Positions 52,254-61,484 are shown, numbered from the stretch's first letter. The stretch is 64,000 nt of DNA from Amaricoccus macauensis (GCF_014201905.1 NZ_JACHFM010000002.1:744001-808000); one strand, 5' to 3'. Translations and numbers: made by a program. Notes: generated by a model not told the origin, from the sequence alone.

Positions 52254-53060
52254 TCAGCTGTCGACCGGGAAGCTGCCCTGGTAGACCCCGCCGTCGGTGT
52301 CGGTGGCGCGGACCGAGATCGGCGCGCCGTTCGGGTGATAGCGGAAGCGGAACGTCGGGTTTTCGCTGATCGAGATGCCGCCGGTCACGGTGAAGAGGGT
52401 CTCGTCGCCCTCGGTGACGGCGAGCGTGTCGACGAAGTCGGCGGGGATGAAGAGCAGGCTCACCTGATCGCGCTGCAACCCGGAATTGTTCGGATGGCGC
52501 AGCATGACCTGCGCCTCGCGCCGGCCATCGGGATCGGTGTCGAACCAGCGCACCTTCATCTGGCCGAGGCTCGCCTTCGCCGCCACGGCGTCAGCGGCGG
52601 CCGGCGCGGAACAGCCGCCGGAGGCCCGCACATAGCGGCCGGTCATGTACTGGTTGCCGTCCGCCGCCTCGACCAGCACGCGGACGTTGGAGTAGGCATC
52701 CACCCGGACGCGCATCTCGAGATCGAGCGGCTGCATCGCCGCGCCGAACTCGAAGGTCGCGGCAACCGGCGCCGGGTTCTCGTCGATGACGAGGGTGAGC
52801 TTCCTGATCCCGGGCGCGCCGGGAGCGGCGGTGATGTGCACCGGCACCGCGGCTGCGTCCTCGGCCCGCATCGGCGCCTCGATCGCGTAGAGCCCTGCGC
52901 CATCGCGGATTTCGCCGGGCGCGGCCACATCGTCCCGGATCGCCGTCCAGCTGTCGCTCGGCTGGAGCGGCGGCGCGGCCGGCTGGCCGTCGGCAAGCGC
53001 CGGCTGAACGGCGAGAAAGCTGGCGAGGAAAACGGCGCCGAAGCGCCACCGAACAATCAT
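52254..53060 (-). CDS. Quinoprotein dehydrogenase-associated SoxYZ-like carrier
   Basis: The 268-residue periplasmic protein has a signal peptide (1 to about 24) and joins a SoxY-like domain (about 35-155) to a SoxZ-like domain (about 165-268). The SoxY swinging-arm cysteine survives as Cys150 in ASGGCSAP. The SoxZ part shows VRWFDTDPDGRREAQVMLRHPNNSG and SISENPTFRFRYHPNGAP. Fused carriers of this type occur with PQQ-dependent alcohol dehydrogenases, and their cargo is unproven. The ATG at 53060 follows GGGAGGATCCC. It diverges from the zinc metallohydrolase gene. Confidence 0.88.
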   Translation of the reverse strand: MIVRWRFGAVFLASFLAVQPALADGQPAAPPLQPSDSWTAIRDDVAAPGEIRDGAGLYAIEAPMRAEDAAAVPVHITAAPGAPGIRKLTLVIDENPAPVAATFEFGAAMQPLDLEMRVRVDAYSNVRVLVEAADGNQYMTGRYVRASGGCSAPAAADAVAAKASLGQMKVRWFDTDPDGRREAQVMLRHPNNSGLQRDQVSLLFIPADFVDTLAVTEGDETLFTVTGGISISENPTFRFRYHPNGAPISVRATDTDGGVYQGSFPVDS

Positions 53061-53134
53061 GGGATCCTCCCGCGGGTCGCGTGTGCGCATAGTAGCGCGA
53101 CAGCCCGTCCGGGCAAAGTGGACGGAGGTCGAGG

Positions 53135-54154
53135 ATGATCGGACTTCTGGCGAGCCTCTGCCTCGCCGCGGCGCCCGGGATCTGCGCCGAGCGGCTCCTG
53201 CCCGGAGACTGCGACCCTGATCGGGCGGCGGCGTGGACGGCGGCGCATCCGGGACTGACCCTGCGCGGCAGCCGCTGCGCGGAGGCAGGCGATGTCCCCG
53301 CGCTCACCGTCGAGCAGGTGGCGCCGGGCGTCTTCGTCCACACCGGCGAGGTGGCGCTCGCGAGCCCGGAGAACCGCGGCGACATCGCCAATCTCGGATT
53401 CGTCATCGGCGAGACCGCGGTGGCGGTGATCGATGCCGGCAACACCCGGGCGATCGGCGAAGCGCTCTACGGCGCGATCCGGGCCCGGACCGCGCTTCCG
53501 GTGCGCTGGCTCGTCCTCACCCACATGCACCCCGACCACGTATTCGGCTCGGAGGTGTTCCGCGAAGCCGGCGCCGAAATCCTCGCGAGCGACCGGCTGC
53601 CCGCGGCTCTCGGCGCCCGGGCCGAGAGCTACACTGACGCCCTGACCCGGCAGGTGGGGCCGGAAGCGGCGCTCGGCAGCAGCCTCGTCCTGCCCGACCG
53701 CACCATTCCGGCCACCGAAACCCTCGACCTCGGCGGGCGCACCCTGACCCTCGCCACGCATCCGACGGCCCACACCGACAACGACCTGACGGCACGCGAC
53801 TCCGCGACCGGCACATGGTTCCTCGGTGATCTGGTCTTTGACCACCACGCCCCGTCGCTCGACGGCTCGGCACCGGGATGGATCACGGTGCTTGCGAGCC
53901 TCGCGTCGCAGCCCGCGGCACGGGTGGTGCCGGGGCATGGCAGGCCGGCGCTCGACTGGCCCGCCGGCGCCGCACCGACGGCTGCCTACCTGGAAGCGCT
54001 GGTCCGTGAGACCCGCGCCGCCCTCGATGCGGGGGAGAGCCTCGGCACGGCGAGCGCGCATGTCGGAAGCGACCTCGCTGACGGCTGGCAGCTTTTCGAC
54101 GACTTCAACGCGCGAAACGCAACGGCCGCCTACCGCGAACTGGAGTGGGAGTAG
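53135..54154 (+). CDS. Quinoprotein relay system zinc metallohydrolase
   Basis: The 339-residue metallo-beta-lactamase-fold protein has a signal peptide (MIGLLASLCLAAAPG) and a complete metal motif LTHMHPDH (His130, His132, Asp134, His135). LATHPTAHTDNDL gives a further His, FLGDLVFDHH the bridging Asp, and VVPGHG the late His. Proteins of this kind (TIGR04558/TIGR04559) accompany the SoxYZ-like carrier in PQQ alcohol dehydrogenase regions. Several N-terminal Cys (residues 9, 17, 26, 48) may form disulfides. Function in the relay is proposed, not shown. Confidence 0.87.
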   Translation: MIGLLASLCLAAAPGICAERLLPGDCDPDRAAAWTAAHPGLTLRGSRCAEAGDVPALTVEQVAPGVFVHTGEVALASPENRGDIANLGFVIGETAVAVIDAGNTRAIGEALYGAIRARTALPVRWLVLTHMHPDHVFGSEVFREAGAEILASDRLPAALGARAESYTDALTRQVGPEAALGSSLVLPDRTIPATETLDLGGRTLTLATHPTAHTDNDLTARDSATGTWFLGDLVFDHHAPSLDGSAPGWITVLASLASQPAARVVPGHGRPALDWPAGAAPTAAYLEALVRETRAALDAGESLGTASAHVGSDLADGWQLFDDFNARNATAAYRELEWE

Positions 54155-54200
54155 GCGCCGTTCCGGATTTCATACGGGCAGAAACCCTATCGGGCAGGGA

Positions 54201-54325
54201 CGAGGGGCCCCGCCCACAGGCGGGGAGAAACCTCGACTCACGGGCGCAAGCCCGTTCCGCCGGAGCGAAGCCGCAAAGGCGGCGGAGCGCCAAGCGGTGG
54301 CCGAGCGGGAGCCCGCCGGGCTCCC
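54201..54325. repeat. Run of hairpins between convergent genes
   Basis: Stems seen: CGAGG/CCTCG (54201-54205, 54231-54235) enclosing CCCCGCC/GGCGGGG (54208-54214, 54219-54225); ACGGGC/GCCCGT (54240-54245, 54250-54255) with a GCAA loop; TCCGCC/GGCGGA (54256-54261, 54281-54286) enclosing GCC/GGC; and GGGAGCCCG/CGGGCTCCC (54307-54315, 54317-54325). The last could serve as a bidirectional terminator. The arrangement resembles the runs at 13386 and 35325. Confidence 0.65.
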
Positions 54326-54344
54326 CGAGGGCGCCGCTCCCGCC

Positions 54345-54953
54345 TCAGATCATCCCCTGCAGGAGCCGGGCGATCGAGAAGGCGCGCTGCTCCAGCAGGA
54401 CCGGCGTCTCGCAGACATAGGTGAGCGACTGCTGCCGGTCGCGATAGACCCGGGTGTCCCACTTGACCCCGTCGGCCTCTTCCTCGAACCGGTCCATGTC
54501 ACGCTGATCCTCGGGGACCTTCTCGAGTTCCGCCAGCGAGGCCTCGCGCGCGGCAATGCGGTCGGCCATCTCGATCTGGCGGTGCGAGTAGCGCGAGATG
54601 CCGCTGATGACCTGGGCCCGCTCGGTGTTGATCCGGTCGAGGACCGAGGCGAAAACCTCCGCGAGCCGCTCCGGCCGCTCCTCGGGCGTGAGCGTCGCGG
54701 CGTAGGCCGACGCGATGTCCCTCACCTCGTCGTCGCTCACCCGGCGCGGCGTGATCCGCGCGGCAAGGTCGATGGCCGCGCGGTCAGGTTCGGCGCCGTC
54801 CTGCGGCAGGGCAGCGGACCACATCTGGCCGATCGACAGCTCTGGCACCTTGCGCTGGATGCAGGGCCAGTCCGGATCGATCTCCTGCTGGGCGAGGGCG
54901 GGTGCCGCGAAGCAGAGCGGCGCGAGGAGTGCGAGCGGAATGAGGGCACGCAT
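54345..54953 (-). CDS. Secreted protein of unknown function
   Basis: The 202-residue product has a clear signal peptide (MRALIPLALLAPLCFAAPAL, cleavage near ALAQQ). The mature protein has DPDWPCIQRKVPELSIGQMW, a long helical middle with possible coiled coil (VLDRINTERAQVISGISRYS and EMADRIAAREASLAELEKV), and YVCETPVLLEQRAF near the end. Two Cys may pair. I do not recognise a named family. It is alone on the minus strand, in the C1 region between the relay metallohydrolase and the formaldehyde dehydrogenase genes. Confidence 0.75.
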   Translation of the reverse strand: MRALIPLALLAPLCFAAPALAQQEIDPDWPCIQRKVPELSIGQMWSAALPQDGAEPDRAAIDLAARITPRRVSDDEVRDIASAYAATLTPEERPERLAEVFASVLDRINTERAQVISGISRYSHRQIEMADRIAAREASLAELEKVPEDQRDMDRFEEEADGVKWDTRVYRDRQQSLTYVCETPVLLEQRAFSIARLLQGMI

Positions 54954-55077
54954 TTTCCGGGTTTCCTCCTACCAATGACCGGCATCGCCGTGCGGGGAGT
55001 CGTGATATGCTCTTGGATTGCAGTGATAGGATGCGCGGGGCGTGAAATCCACCACGCCAAAGTCGAAGGAGGCGCGA

Positions 55078-55287
55078 ATGATCGAGCTGGTATTCATGGC
55101 TTGCCTGATCGGCCACCCCGACGTGTGCGAGCAAAGGACGCTGGGCTTCATCACCGAGGGCGGCGGCGCGATGGCCTGCCTCAAGGAGGCGCCGCCAACG
55201 CTCGCGACCTGGAGCGTGGAGCACCCCGGCTACCGGATCGGCGCGTGGCACTGCCAGGACTCCTCCCGGCGCTCCGAGGAAGCGTGA
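55078..55287 (+). CDS. Short Cys-containing protein of unknown function
   Basis: The 69-residue product starts MIELVFMACLIGHPDVCEQR and has four Cys (residues 9, 17, about 39 and about 60, the last in AWHCQDSS). The N terminus is hydrophobic but short for a signal peptide. A strong ribosome binding site (GAAGGAGGCGCGA) precedes the ATG, which supports translation. It lies about 190 bases upstream of the S-(hydroxymethyl)glutathione dehydrogenase gene. Function unknown. Confidence 0.65.
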   Translation: MIELVFMACLIGHPDVCEQRTLGFITEGGGAMACLKEAPPTLATWSVEHPGYRIGAWHCQDSSRRSEEA

Positions 55288-55313
55288 AGGCGGGGGAGGC
55301 GTGAAGGCGGGGG
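55282..55313. repeat. 17-base-period direct repeat at a stop codon
   Basis: GCGTGAAGGCGGGGG occurs at 55282-55296 and 55299-55313. The first copy contains the stop codon of the short Cys-containing protein gene, so the gene end has been duplicated. Confidence 0.8.
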
Positions 55314-55477
55314 CTGACCGCCGGGCGGGATAGCCGCTCCGGCGTCATCACGTCTCCCGCGACTTTGATAGGAGTTTCGGGCGGCAGACCGACGCGCTAA
55401 GGTTCGGCCGTCTTCAAGGGCCGGGGGCGCCGCTGTTTCGGTGTGGACGGTCGTTATCGCAAACTGGGAGGGAGTAT

Positions 55478-56605
55478 ATGCGCACCAAGGCCGCCGTGGC
55501 CTTCGAGGCCGGCAAGCCGCTGGAGATCGTCGAAGTCGATCTCGAAGGCCCGAAGGAAGGCGAGGTGATGGTCGAGATCAAGGCGACCGGCATCTGCCAC
55601 ACTGACGAGTTCACCCTCTCGGGTGCCGACCCCGAAGGTCTCTTTCCGTCGATCCTCGGCCACGAGGGCGCGGGCGTCGTCGTCGAGGTTGGCCCGGGCG
55701 TGAAGTCGCTGAAGAAGGGCGATCACGTCATTCCGCTCTACACGCCCGAGTGCCGCGAGTGCCCGTCCTGCCTCAGCCGCAAGACGAACCTCTGCACCGC
55801 GATCCGCTCGACGCAGGGCCAGGGGCTGATGCCCGATGGCACCACGCGCTTCTCCTACAAGGGCAAGCCGATCTTCCACTACATGGGGTGCTCGACGTTC
55901 TCGAACTACACCGTGCTGCCGGAGATCGCCGTGGCGAAGGTCCGTGAGGACGCGCCGTTCGAGAAGATCTGCTACATCGGTTGCGGCGTGACGACGGGCG
56001 TCGGCGCGGTCATCAACACGGCTCAGGTCGAGCAGGGCTCGACGGCGGTGGTGTTCGGTCTCGGCGGCATCGGCCTCAACGTGCTGCAGGGCCTGAAGAT
56101 GGCCGGGGCCGACATGATCATCGGCGTCGACCTCAACAACGACCGCAAGGAATGGGGCGAACGGTTCGGGATGACGCACTTCGTCAACCCGAAGGAAATC
56201 GATGGCGACATCGTGCCCTATCTCGTCAACATGACGAAGCGGGGTGCCGACCAGATCGGCGGTGCGGACTACACCTTCGACTGCACCGGCAACGTGACGG
56301 TGATGCGGCAGGCCCTCGAATGCTCGCATCGCGGCTGGGGCAAGTCGGTGGTGATCGGCGTGGCGCCGGCGGGTGCGGAGATCTCAACCCGTCCGTTCCA
56401 GCTGGTGACCGGCCGGCAGTGGATCGGCTCCGCCTTCGGCGGCGCCCGTGGCCGGACCGACGTTCCGAAGATCGTCGACTGGTACATGGAGAAGAAGATC
56501 CAGATCGACCCGATGATCACCCACCTGCTGCGGCTCGAGGACATCAACAAGGGCTTCGACCTGATGCACGCCGGCGAGTCGATCCGCTCGGTCGTCGTCT
56601 ACTGA
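55478..56605 (+). CDS. frmA: S-(hydroxymethyl)glutathione dehydrogenase / class III alcohol dehydrogenase
   Basis: Oxidises the formaldehyde-glutathione adduct with NAD in the cytoplasm (also called adhI or flhA). The 375-residue product has catalytic zinc ligands in [14 protein letters not shown] and [14 protein letters not shown], the structural zinc cluster in [15 protein letters not shown] (four Cys), and NAD-binding [32 protein letters not shown] is typical of class III enzymes. With xoxF nearby it removes the formaldehyde made from methanol. It is followed by a terminator. Confidence 0.95.
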   Translation: MRTKAAVAFEAGKPLEIVEVDLEGPKEGEVMVEIKATGICHTDEFTLSGADPEGLFPSILGHEGAGVVVEVGPGVKSLKKGDHVIPLYTPECRECPSCLSRKTNLCTAIRSTQGQGLMPDGTTRFSYKGKPIFHYMGCSTFSNYTVLPEIAVAKVREDAPFEKICYIGCGVTTGVGAVINTAQVEQGSTAVVFGLGGIGLNVLQGLKMAGADMIIGVDLNNDRKEWGERFGMTHFVNPKEIDGDIVPYLVNMTKRGADQIGGADYTFDCTGNVTVMRQALECSHRGWGKSVVIGVAPAGAEISTRPFQLVTGRQWIGSAFGGARGRTDVPKIVDWYMEKKIQIDPMITHLLRLEDINKGFDLMHAGESIRSVVVY

Positions 56606-56612
56606 TCACCGC

Positions 56613-56632
56613 CCGGGGGCTTCGGCCCCCGG
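56613..56632 (+). terminator. Terminator hairpin after frmA
   Basis: CCGGGGGC (56613-56620) and GCCCCCGG (56625-56632) close a TTCG tetraloop eight bases after the frmA stop. The tail is GTTCGTC, with few T. Confidence 0.75.
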
Positions 56633-56751
56633 TTCGTCAACTGGCTGGAATCGCTCTATTGACCGAGATGAACGGCCAAATGGGGCGTGCACGTCGGATG
56701 CAGATTTCGCGCCTCGGCCAAAGGGTTAATGAGGTTAACGGACTGGCCGGA

Positions 56752-58920
56752 TCAGCGATCGGCCAAGCTCTCGCGGAACGCCACCGCCCGGCGCACGTCC
56801 GGCCACGCACCTGCCTCCTCGAACGCGGTGATCGCATCGTCGATCTGCACGAGTGCCGCCGCATGGCGGACGCGAGAAGGAGCGTGACGCAGGTCGGCCA
56901 GATCGGCCTCGACAGCGAGAGCGCGCGCAAGACCTTCCTTCGCGGTCCCCCAGTCTTTCGGCAGGTCGCGGCGCGGGATCACCTCCAGCACCTCACGGTA
57001 GACCGAGATCGCGCATCTCGCGATGTCCGCCTGCTTCTTCAGGTCGCCGAAGGTCCGCAGAACGTCCCCGAAGTTCACCTTGGCGGCGATCCAGTAGCGC
57101 CGCTCATCGCGTTCCCAAAGCTCTTTCAATGTCGGGCGGATCGCTGCCGCCGCTCTGAGCAAGACGTACGGATCCTCGTCGCGAGCGCCCACCATTCGCA
57201 GGACGTTGCCGAGTTGAAACCTGCGCAACGCCCAATCCGCGGGATAGGTGCGTCGGTCAGTTGCGGCCAACGATGAGCGATAAGCTGCAACCGCCTCGCG
57301 CAGCCGCGCCGTGCAGTCCTCCTTCTGCCCAAGCGTCGTGAGCACATTGCCAAGGAGAAACGCGGCGGAGGCCGCAGCTTTCCGGTCGCCCAGGCGGTGA
57401 AACTCCGCGGCAGCGCCTTCGATTGCGGTGACGGCGTATCTGAGCCGGCGTGTTCCGTCTTCGCCCTCACCGATCCGACGGTATGCGGCTCCAAGGTTCA
57501 TTTTCACGCCTGCCCAGTCACCCGGGAAGGTGTGTCGGCGACAGACCTGCAGGGCCTTACGGTAGGCACAGATTGCCTTCGGGAGTGCTCCGGTCGTCGG
57601 GTCGCGGGAGCCGATCTCACTGAGAAGATTGCCGAGTGTCTTCTGCCAGTGAGCCCAGCGTTTCGGCGTCCTGCTCCGATCGCATTCGCTCAGGGTCCGC
57701 TCGGTGAGTTGCAGCGCCTCCCGAAACCTGTTGCCGCTCGTCTCCCGCGCGCCCAGCGTGGTGAGTGACATGGTTTGCCACAAGAGGGCCTGATCCCGAT
57801 CCTCGGGGTCCCGGCAGGTCTCGGCGGTGATGCGGGCGAGCGCGACCGACACTTCGTGATCGACACGCATCCCGGCATTGTCACCGCGCTGGTGCCACTC
57901 GTGCCATTCTCTGGCGAAGGCGGCGAAGCGTTCCCGAGCATCGGGATACTGGAATGCCAGCTTCTCCACGATGTACCGGGCGGCGCCTTCGGCGTCGGAC
58001 GCGATCAGATGCTGGCGGATGGCCGCTTCGAGGAGTTGGAGGTATCCGGCCTTGGCCTGTGAAACGGCGTGGTCAGCGATCTGCGCGGCGGCGTCGAGTC
58101 GGCCGTGGGCGGTGAGGGTAGCGAGCTCGCGAAGGGTGGCGTCGACGAAGGTGTCGACGTTTGAGCCAGCTTCGCCACTGGCCAGGGACTCGGCGGCGCG
58201 GTCGGCGGCGGCGTCGAGGGTGCGCAGAGCCTCGTCGCGGGTGGCGACGTGCGGCAGGATCTTGCGGGCCATCGCGATCAGGATGATCTCCGGGACGGTC
58301 GTCTCCTTGATCTCAAGGTGTTCGCGGACGAGCGCGAGGGTCTCGGCGGACACGTCCTTGATCGCGGCCGTCTCGTTCCTGATCTCGGACGTGTCGGCCC
58401 GAATTTCCCCGGTCATCGCCATCTGCTCGCGCCAGAGCGCCGGGGAGAGGGCAGCGATGATGTCGGCACGGTTGAGCATGACTTCCAGCGTTGCGCGGGC
58501 AACGCTGCGGAAGAATTGCTCCGGGAGTGGCGTCGCGAAGAAGTCGGGTGCGTGTGGGCCGCCGCGGAGCGCGGCGACCATGCCCTCGGTGATGAGCGCC
58601 GGGTCGAGACGGCCCGCGGCGAAGGTGGCCGGGTGGGCGAACGCATCGGAGGCCACCTGCTTAAAGAGCGCGATCGCGTCGTCGCGCGCGGGGCCGGCGT
58701 GGGTGAAGTGTTGGGCCTGCTCCTCGGCGGTTCGCTCCACTTCGGCGGCGATTGCGTCCAGGCCTGTCGTGGCGAAGGCGGCATCGAGCGAACACTTGCC
58801 ACTCAAGATGTCGGTGAGCGCTGCCAGGCGGTCACCTGCGGCCGGCCCGACCGCGAGCCGCCAACTGGCAACAGCGAAGTTCGCGAAGGCCATCCAGGTC
58901 GTGATGGTGAACGCGGGCAC
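56752..58920 (-). CDS. Large TPR-repeat protein with uncharacterised N-terminal domain
   Basis: A GTG at 58920 with GGAG eight bases upstream gives 722 residues. The frame is open further upstream, but that part lacks a binding site. Residues 1 to about 210 are an Ala-rich helical domain I do not recognise, with a coiled-coil-like TGEIRADTSEIRNETAAIKD near 170-189. From about 230 to 722 there are helical repeats; several share a P-x-DWA-x4-NLG-x2-L pattern (FPGDWAGVKMNLGAAYRRIG; YPADWALRRFQLGNVLRMVG), as in TPR modules of large signalling proteins. No ATPase, protease or membrane domain is visible. It is unrelated to methanol oxidation by sequence. Confidence 0.8.
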   Translation of the reverse strand: MPAFTITTWMAFANFAVASWRLAVGPAAGDRLAALTDILSGKCSLDAAFATTGLDAIAAEVERTAEEQAQHFTHAGPARDDAIALFKQVASDAFAHPATFAAGRLDPALITEGMVAALRGGPHAPDFFATPLPEQFFRSVARATLEVMLNRADIIAALSPALWREQMAMTGEIRADTSEIRNETAAIKDVSAETLALVREHLEIKETTVPEIILIAMARKILPHVATRDEALRTLDAAADRAAESLASGEAGSNVDTFVDATLRELATLTAHGRLDAAAQIADHAVSQAKAGYLQLLEAAIRQHLIASDAEGAARYIVEKLAFQYPDARERFAAFAREWHEWHQRGDNAGMRVDHEVSVALARITAETCRDPEDRDQALLWQTMSLTTLGARETSGNRFREALQLTERTLSECDRSRTPKRWAHWQKTLGNLLSEIGSRDPTTGALPKAICAYRKALQVCRRHTFPGDWAGVKMNLGAAYRRIGEGEDGTRRLRYAVTAIEGAAAEFHRLGDRKAAASAAFLLGNVLTTLGQKEDCTARLREAVAAYRSSLAATDRRTYPADWALRRFQLGNVLRMVGARDEDPYVLLRAAAAIRPTLKELWERDERRYWIAAKVNFGDVLRTFGDLKKQADIARCAISVYREVLEVIPRRDLPKDWGTAKEGLARALAVEADLADLRHAPSRVRHAAALVQIDDAITAFEEAGAWPDVRRAVAFRESLADR

Positions 58921-59528
58921 AGTATTTCTCCGGGTGCGGGACAAGTGTCTTGCCGTGTCCGGGAAGACTGTCAAGCAATGCAGCACGGCGCCGAACCTCG
59001 ATTGGATGGCCGTTGGGGCAGGGGGCGCCGGGGTCCGCACGGCGCAAAGTGCAGGATTCACAGTCGGAAGCCAGCTTCAGTAAACGGGCGCGCGCCAATG
59101 GCTCGAAGCTCGTCGATCGATACACGGAGCGGGGCGTTCCGGGCGGACCCTGTGAACTCGGGATTTTTGGGCATGGGGAACACTACTTCCCGAAGGTCAC
59201 AGGGTGCATTTTTACCTTGCCGGCGCGCGGGAATCGCTTCGCCGACCGGCCGATATGCATCCAATGTAACATATTGATATAATTAATATAATGGCGAAAC
59301 GCTCCGTTGCGGGGCAGCATGCGAGGGGCCCGTATCCAAGAAGTATGACGGCGTAGTTCTTTGGTCCTGAGCGCGGGTTTTACGTTGACCGCTCAACACA
59401 GCGAGGTGATATTTCTCCTACAGATCGGGACGCTGGACGAGCCAGCGCAGGAGAGTCTGAACGGCCCGCCCGGGGCCTCGGGGCGGAACAGCCGGGAGAC
59501 CGGGGCGAGCTTTTCGGGAGGACAAGGA
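58921..59528. other. Divergent intergenic region between the TPR and xoxF genes, with an AT-rich patch
   Basis: About 600 bases without a credible gene. A very AT-rich patch (59264-59292) contains the near-palindrome ATATTGATATAATTAATAT (59271-59289), striking in this GC-rich window. It could be a promoter element for the TPR gene or a nucleoid-protein or regulator site. The xoxF promoter is proposed further down. Confidence 0.55.
59385..59413 (+). promoter_or_regulatory. Candidate xoxF promoter
   Basis: TTGACC (59385-59390), 17 bases, GATATT (59408-59413). This would give a 5-prime untranslated region of about 110 bases before xoxF, with GGGAGGACAAGGA as the ribosome binding site. Confidence 0.5.
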
Positions 59529-61337
59529 ATGACGCTACGCGGTGTCACGTCGCTGGTTGCGGCGCTCTTAGCGACGGCAAGTCTGCCGGCGTTCGCCAAC
59601 GACAGTGTGCTGGAGTTGTCGAAGAGCCCGGCGAACTGGGCGATCCAGACCGGCGACTACGCCAACACGCGCTATTCGACTCTAGACCAGATCAACAAGG
59701 ACAACGTCAAGGATCTGCAGGTCGCATGGTCGTTCTCCACCGGTGTGCTGCGCGGCCATGAGGGCTCACCCCTCGTGATCGGGAACATGATGTATGTCCA
59801 TACGCCGTTCCCCAACATCATCTACGCGCTGGATCTCGAGCAGGACGGCAAGATCGTCTGGCGCTACGAGCCGTCGCAGAACCCGGACGTGATCGCCGTC
59901 ATGTGCTGCGACACCGTCTATCGCGGCCTCGCCTATGCGGACGACACGCTCTTCCTGCATCAGGCCGACACGACGCTGGTCGCGCTCGACGCGAAGACCG
60001 GTGCGGTCAAGTGGAGCGTGAAGAACGGCGACCCGACGAAGGGTGAGACCAACACCACGACCGTCATTCCGATCAAGGACAAGGTCCTCGTCGGCATCTC
60101 GGGTGGCGAGTTCGGTGTGCGCGGCAGCCTGACTGCCTACAACACCAAGGACGGCAGCCTCGCGTGGCGCGCGTACTCCACCGGCCCGGATGACGAGATC
60201 CTCGTCGACCCGGAGAAGACCACCGCGCTTGGAAAGCCGATCGGCAAGGACAGCTCGCTCGCGTCCTGGGAAGGCGACCAGTGGAAGACCGGCGGCGGCA
60301 CCACCTGGGGCTGGTTCAGCTATGACCCTGAACTCGACCTGGTCTACTACGGCACCGGCAACCCCTCGACCTGGAACCCGGCGCAGCGTCCTGGCGACAA
60401 CAAGTACTCGATGACGATCTTCGCGCGTAACCCGGACACGGGCATGGCGAAGTGGCTCTACCAGATGACGCCGCACGACGAATGGGACTACGACGGCGTC
60501 AACGAGATGGTGCTGTTCGACGCCCAGATGGACGGCAAGGACCGCAAGCTCCTGTTCCACCCGGACCGGAACGGCCTCGCCTACACCCTCGATCGTGACA
60601 CCGGCGAGCTTCTCGTCGCCGAAAAGTACGATCCGACGGTGAACTGGACCACCGGCGTCGACATGGATCCGAACTCGCCGACCTACGGCCGTCCGGCGGT
60701 GGTCGACGCGATGTCGACCGAGCACAACGGCGAGGACGTCAACACGCAGGGCATCTGCCCGGCGGCGCTCGGCACCAAGGACCAGCAGCCGGCGGCGTGG
60801 TCGCCCGACACCCAGCTCATGTATGTGCCGACCAACCACGTCTGCATGGACTACGAGCCGTTCCGTGTCAGCTACACCGCGGGCCAGCCGTTCGTCGGCG
60901 CGACGCTCTCGATGTTCCCGGCGCCGGACAGCCACGGCGGCATGGGCAACTTCATCGCCTGGGACCCGGTCAAGGGCGAGATCAAGTGGTCGCTGCCCGA
61001 GCAGTTCTCGGTGTGGTCGGGCGCGCTCGCGACCAAGGGCGGCATCGTGTTCTACGGCACGCTCGAAGGCTACCTGAAGGCGGTCGACGCCGAGACGGGC
61101 AAGGAACTCTACAAGTTCAAGACCCCCTCGGGCATCATCGGCAACGTCTTCACCTACGAGCGTAACGACAAGCAGTACGTCGGCGTGCTCTCGGGCATCG
61201 GCGGCTGGGCGGGTATCGGTCTCGCGGCCGGTCTTACCAACCCCAACGACGGCCTCGGCGCGGTCGGCGGGTACGCTGCACTCAGTGACTACACCGCTCT
61301 TGGCGGACAGCTGACCATGTTCCAGCTGCCGAACTGA
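59529..61337 (+). CDS. xoxF: Lanthanide-dependent PQQ methanol dehydrogenase XoxF
   Basis: Periplasmic quinoprotein that oxidises methanol (to formaldehyde or formate) and passes electrons to XoxG. The 602-residue product has a signal peptide ([20 protein letters not shown], cleavage near AFA), the vicinal disulfide Cys126-Cys127 in AVMCCDTV that sits against PQQ, tryptophan-docking beta-propeller repeats, and [11 protein letters not shown] at 317-327. Asp322, two residues after catalytic Asp320, is the extra ligand that distinguishes lanthanide enzymes from calcium-dependent MxaF, which has Ala there. The ATG at 59529 follows GGGAGGACAAGGA. No mxaI gene is present, as usual for xox clusters. 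Confidence 0.96.
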   Translation: MTLRGVTSLVAALLATASLPAFANDSVLELSKSPANWAIQTGDYANTRYSTLDQINKDNVKDLQVAWSFSTGVLRGHEGSPLVIGNMMYVHTPFPNIIYALDLEQDGKIVWRYEPSQNPDVIAVMCCDTVYRGLAYADDTLFLHQADTTLVALDAKTGAVKWSVKNGDPTKGETNTTTVIPIKDKVLVGISGGEFGVRGSLTAYNTKDGSLAWRAYSTGPDDEILVDPEKTTALGKPIGKDSSLASWEGDQWKTGGGTTWGWFSYDPELDLVYYGTGNPSTWNPAQRPGDNKYSMTIFARNPDTGMAKWLYQMTPHDEWDYDGVNEMVLFDAQMDGKDRKLLFHPDRNGLAYTLDRDTGELLVAEKYDPTVNWTTGVDMDPNSPTYGRPAVVDAMSTEHNGEDVNTQGICPAALGTKDQQPAAWSPDTQLMYVPTNHVCMDYEPFRVSYTAGQPFVGATLSMFPAPDSHGGMGNFIAWDPVKGEIKWSLPEQFSVWSGALATKGGIVFYGTLEGYLKAVDAETGKELYKFKTPSGIIGNVFTYERNDKQYVGVLSGIGGWAGIGLAAGLTNPNDGLGAVGGYAALSDYTALGGQLTMFQLPN

Positions 61338-61362
61338 CGCCAGGACGACGGAGCCCTATCGG

Positions 61363-61391
61363 CGGGCGGAACACAGTCCGTGTTTCGCCCG
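61363..61391 (+). promoter_or_regulatory. Hairpin between xoxF and xoxG
   Basis: Arms 61363-61374 (CGGGCGGAACAC) and 61380-61391 pair over 12 positions with one G-T wobble and a 5-base loop. It lies 26 bases after xoxF. There is no strong T run, so partial termination or mRNA protection that favours xoxF over xoxG is likely. Confidence 0.6.
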
Positions 61392-61484
61392 TTGCTTTGA
61401 GGCAGGGACGTGACGCGTCGAAAGACGCAACAGAACGTCAGACGAAGAACCTGAGCAATCCGGAAACGACCCGGGAGGACCCCA

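Noticed and set aside
58832-59125. Alternative minus-strand frame with CESC...C Cys motif overlapping the TPR gene start
   Set aside because: Overlaps the better supported GTG start of the TPR gene and lacks a binding site; the Cys pattern is likely chance.
59058-59264. Minus-strand open frame of 68 codons just below the AT-rich patch
   Set aside because: Starts at TTG without a ribosome binding site and has no recognisable features; kept as non-coding.
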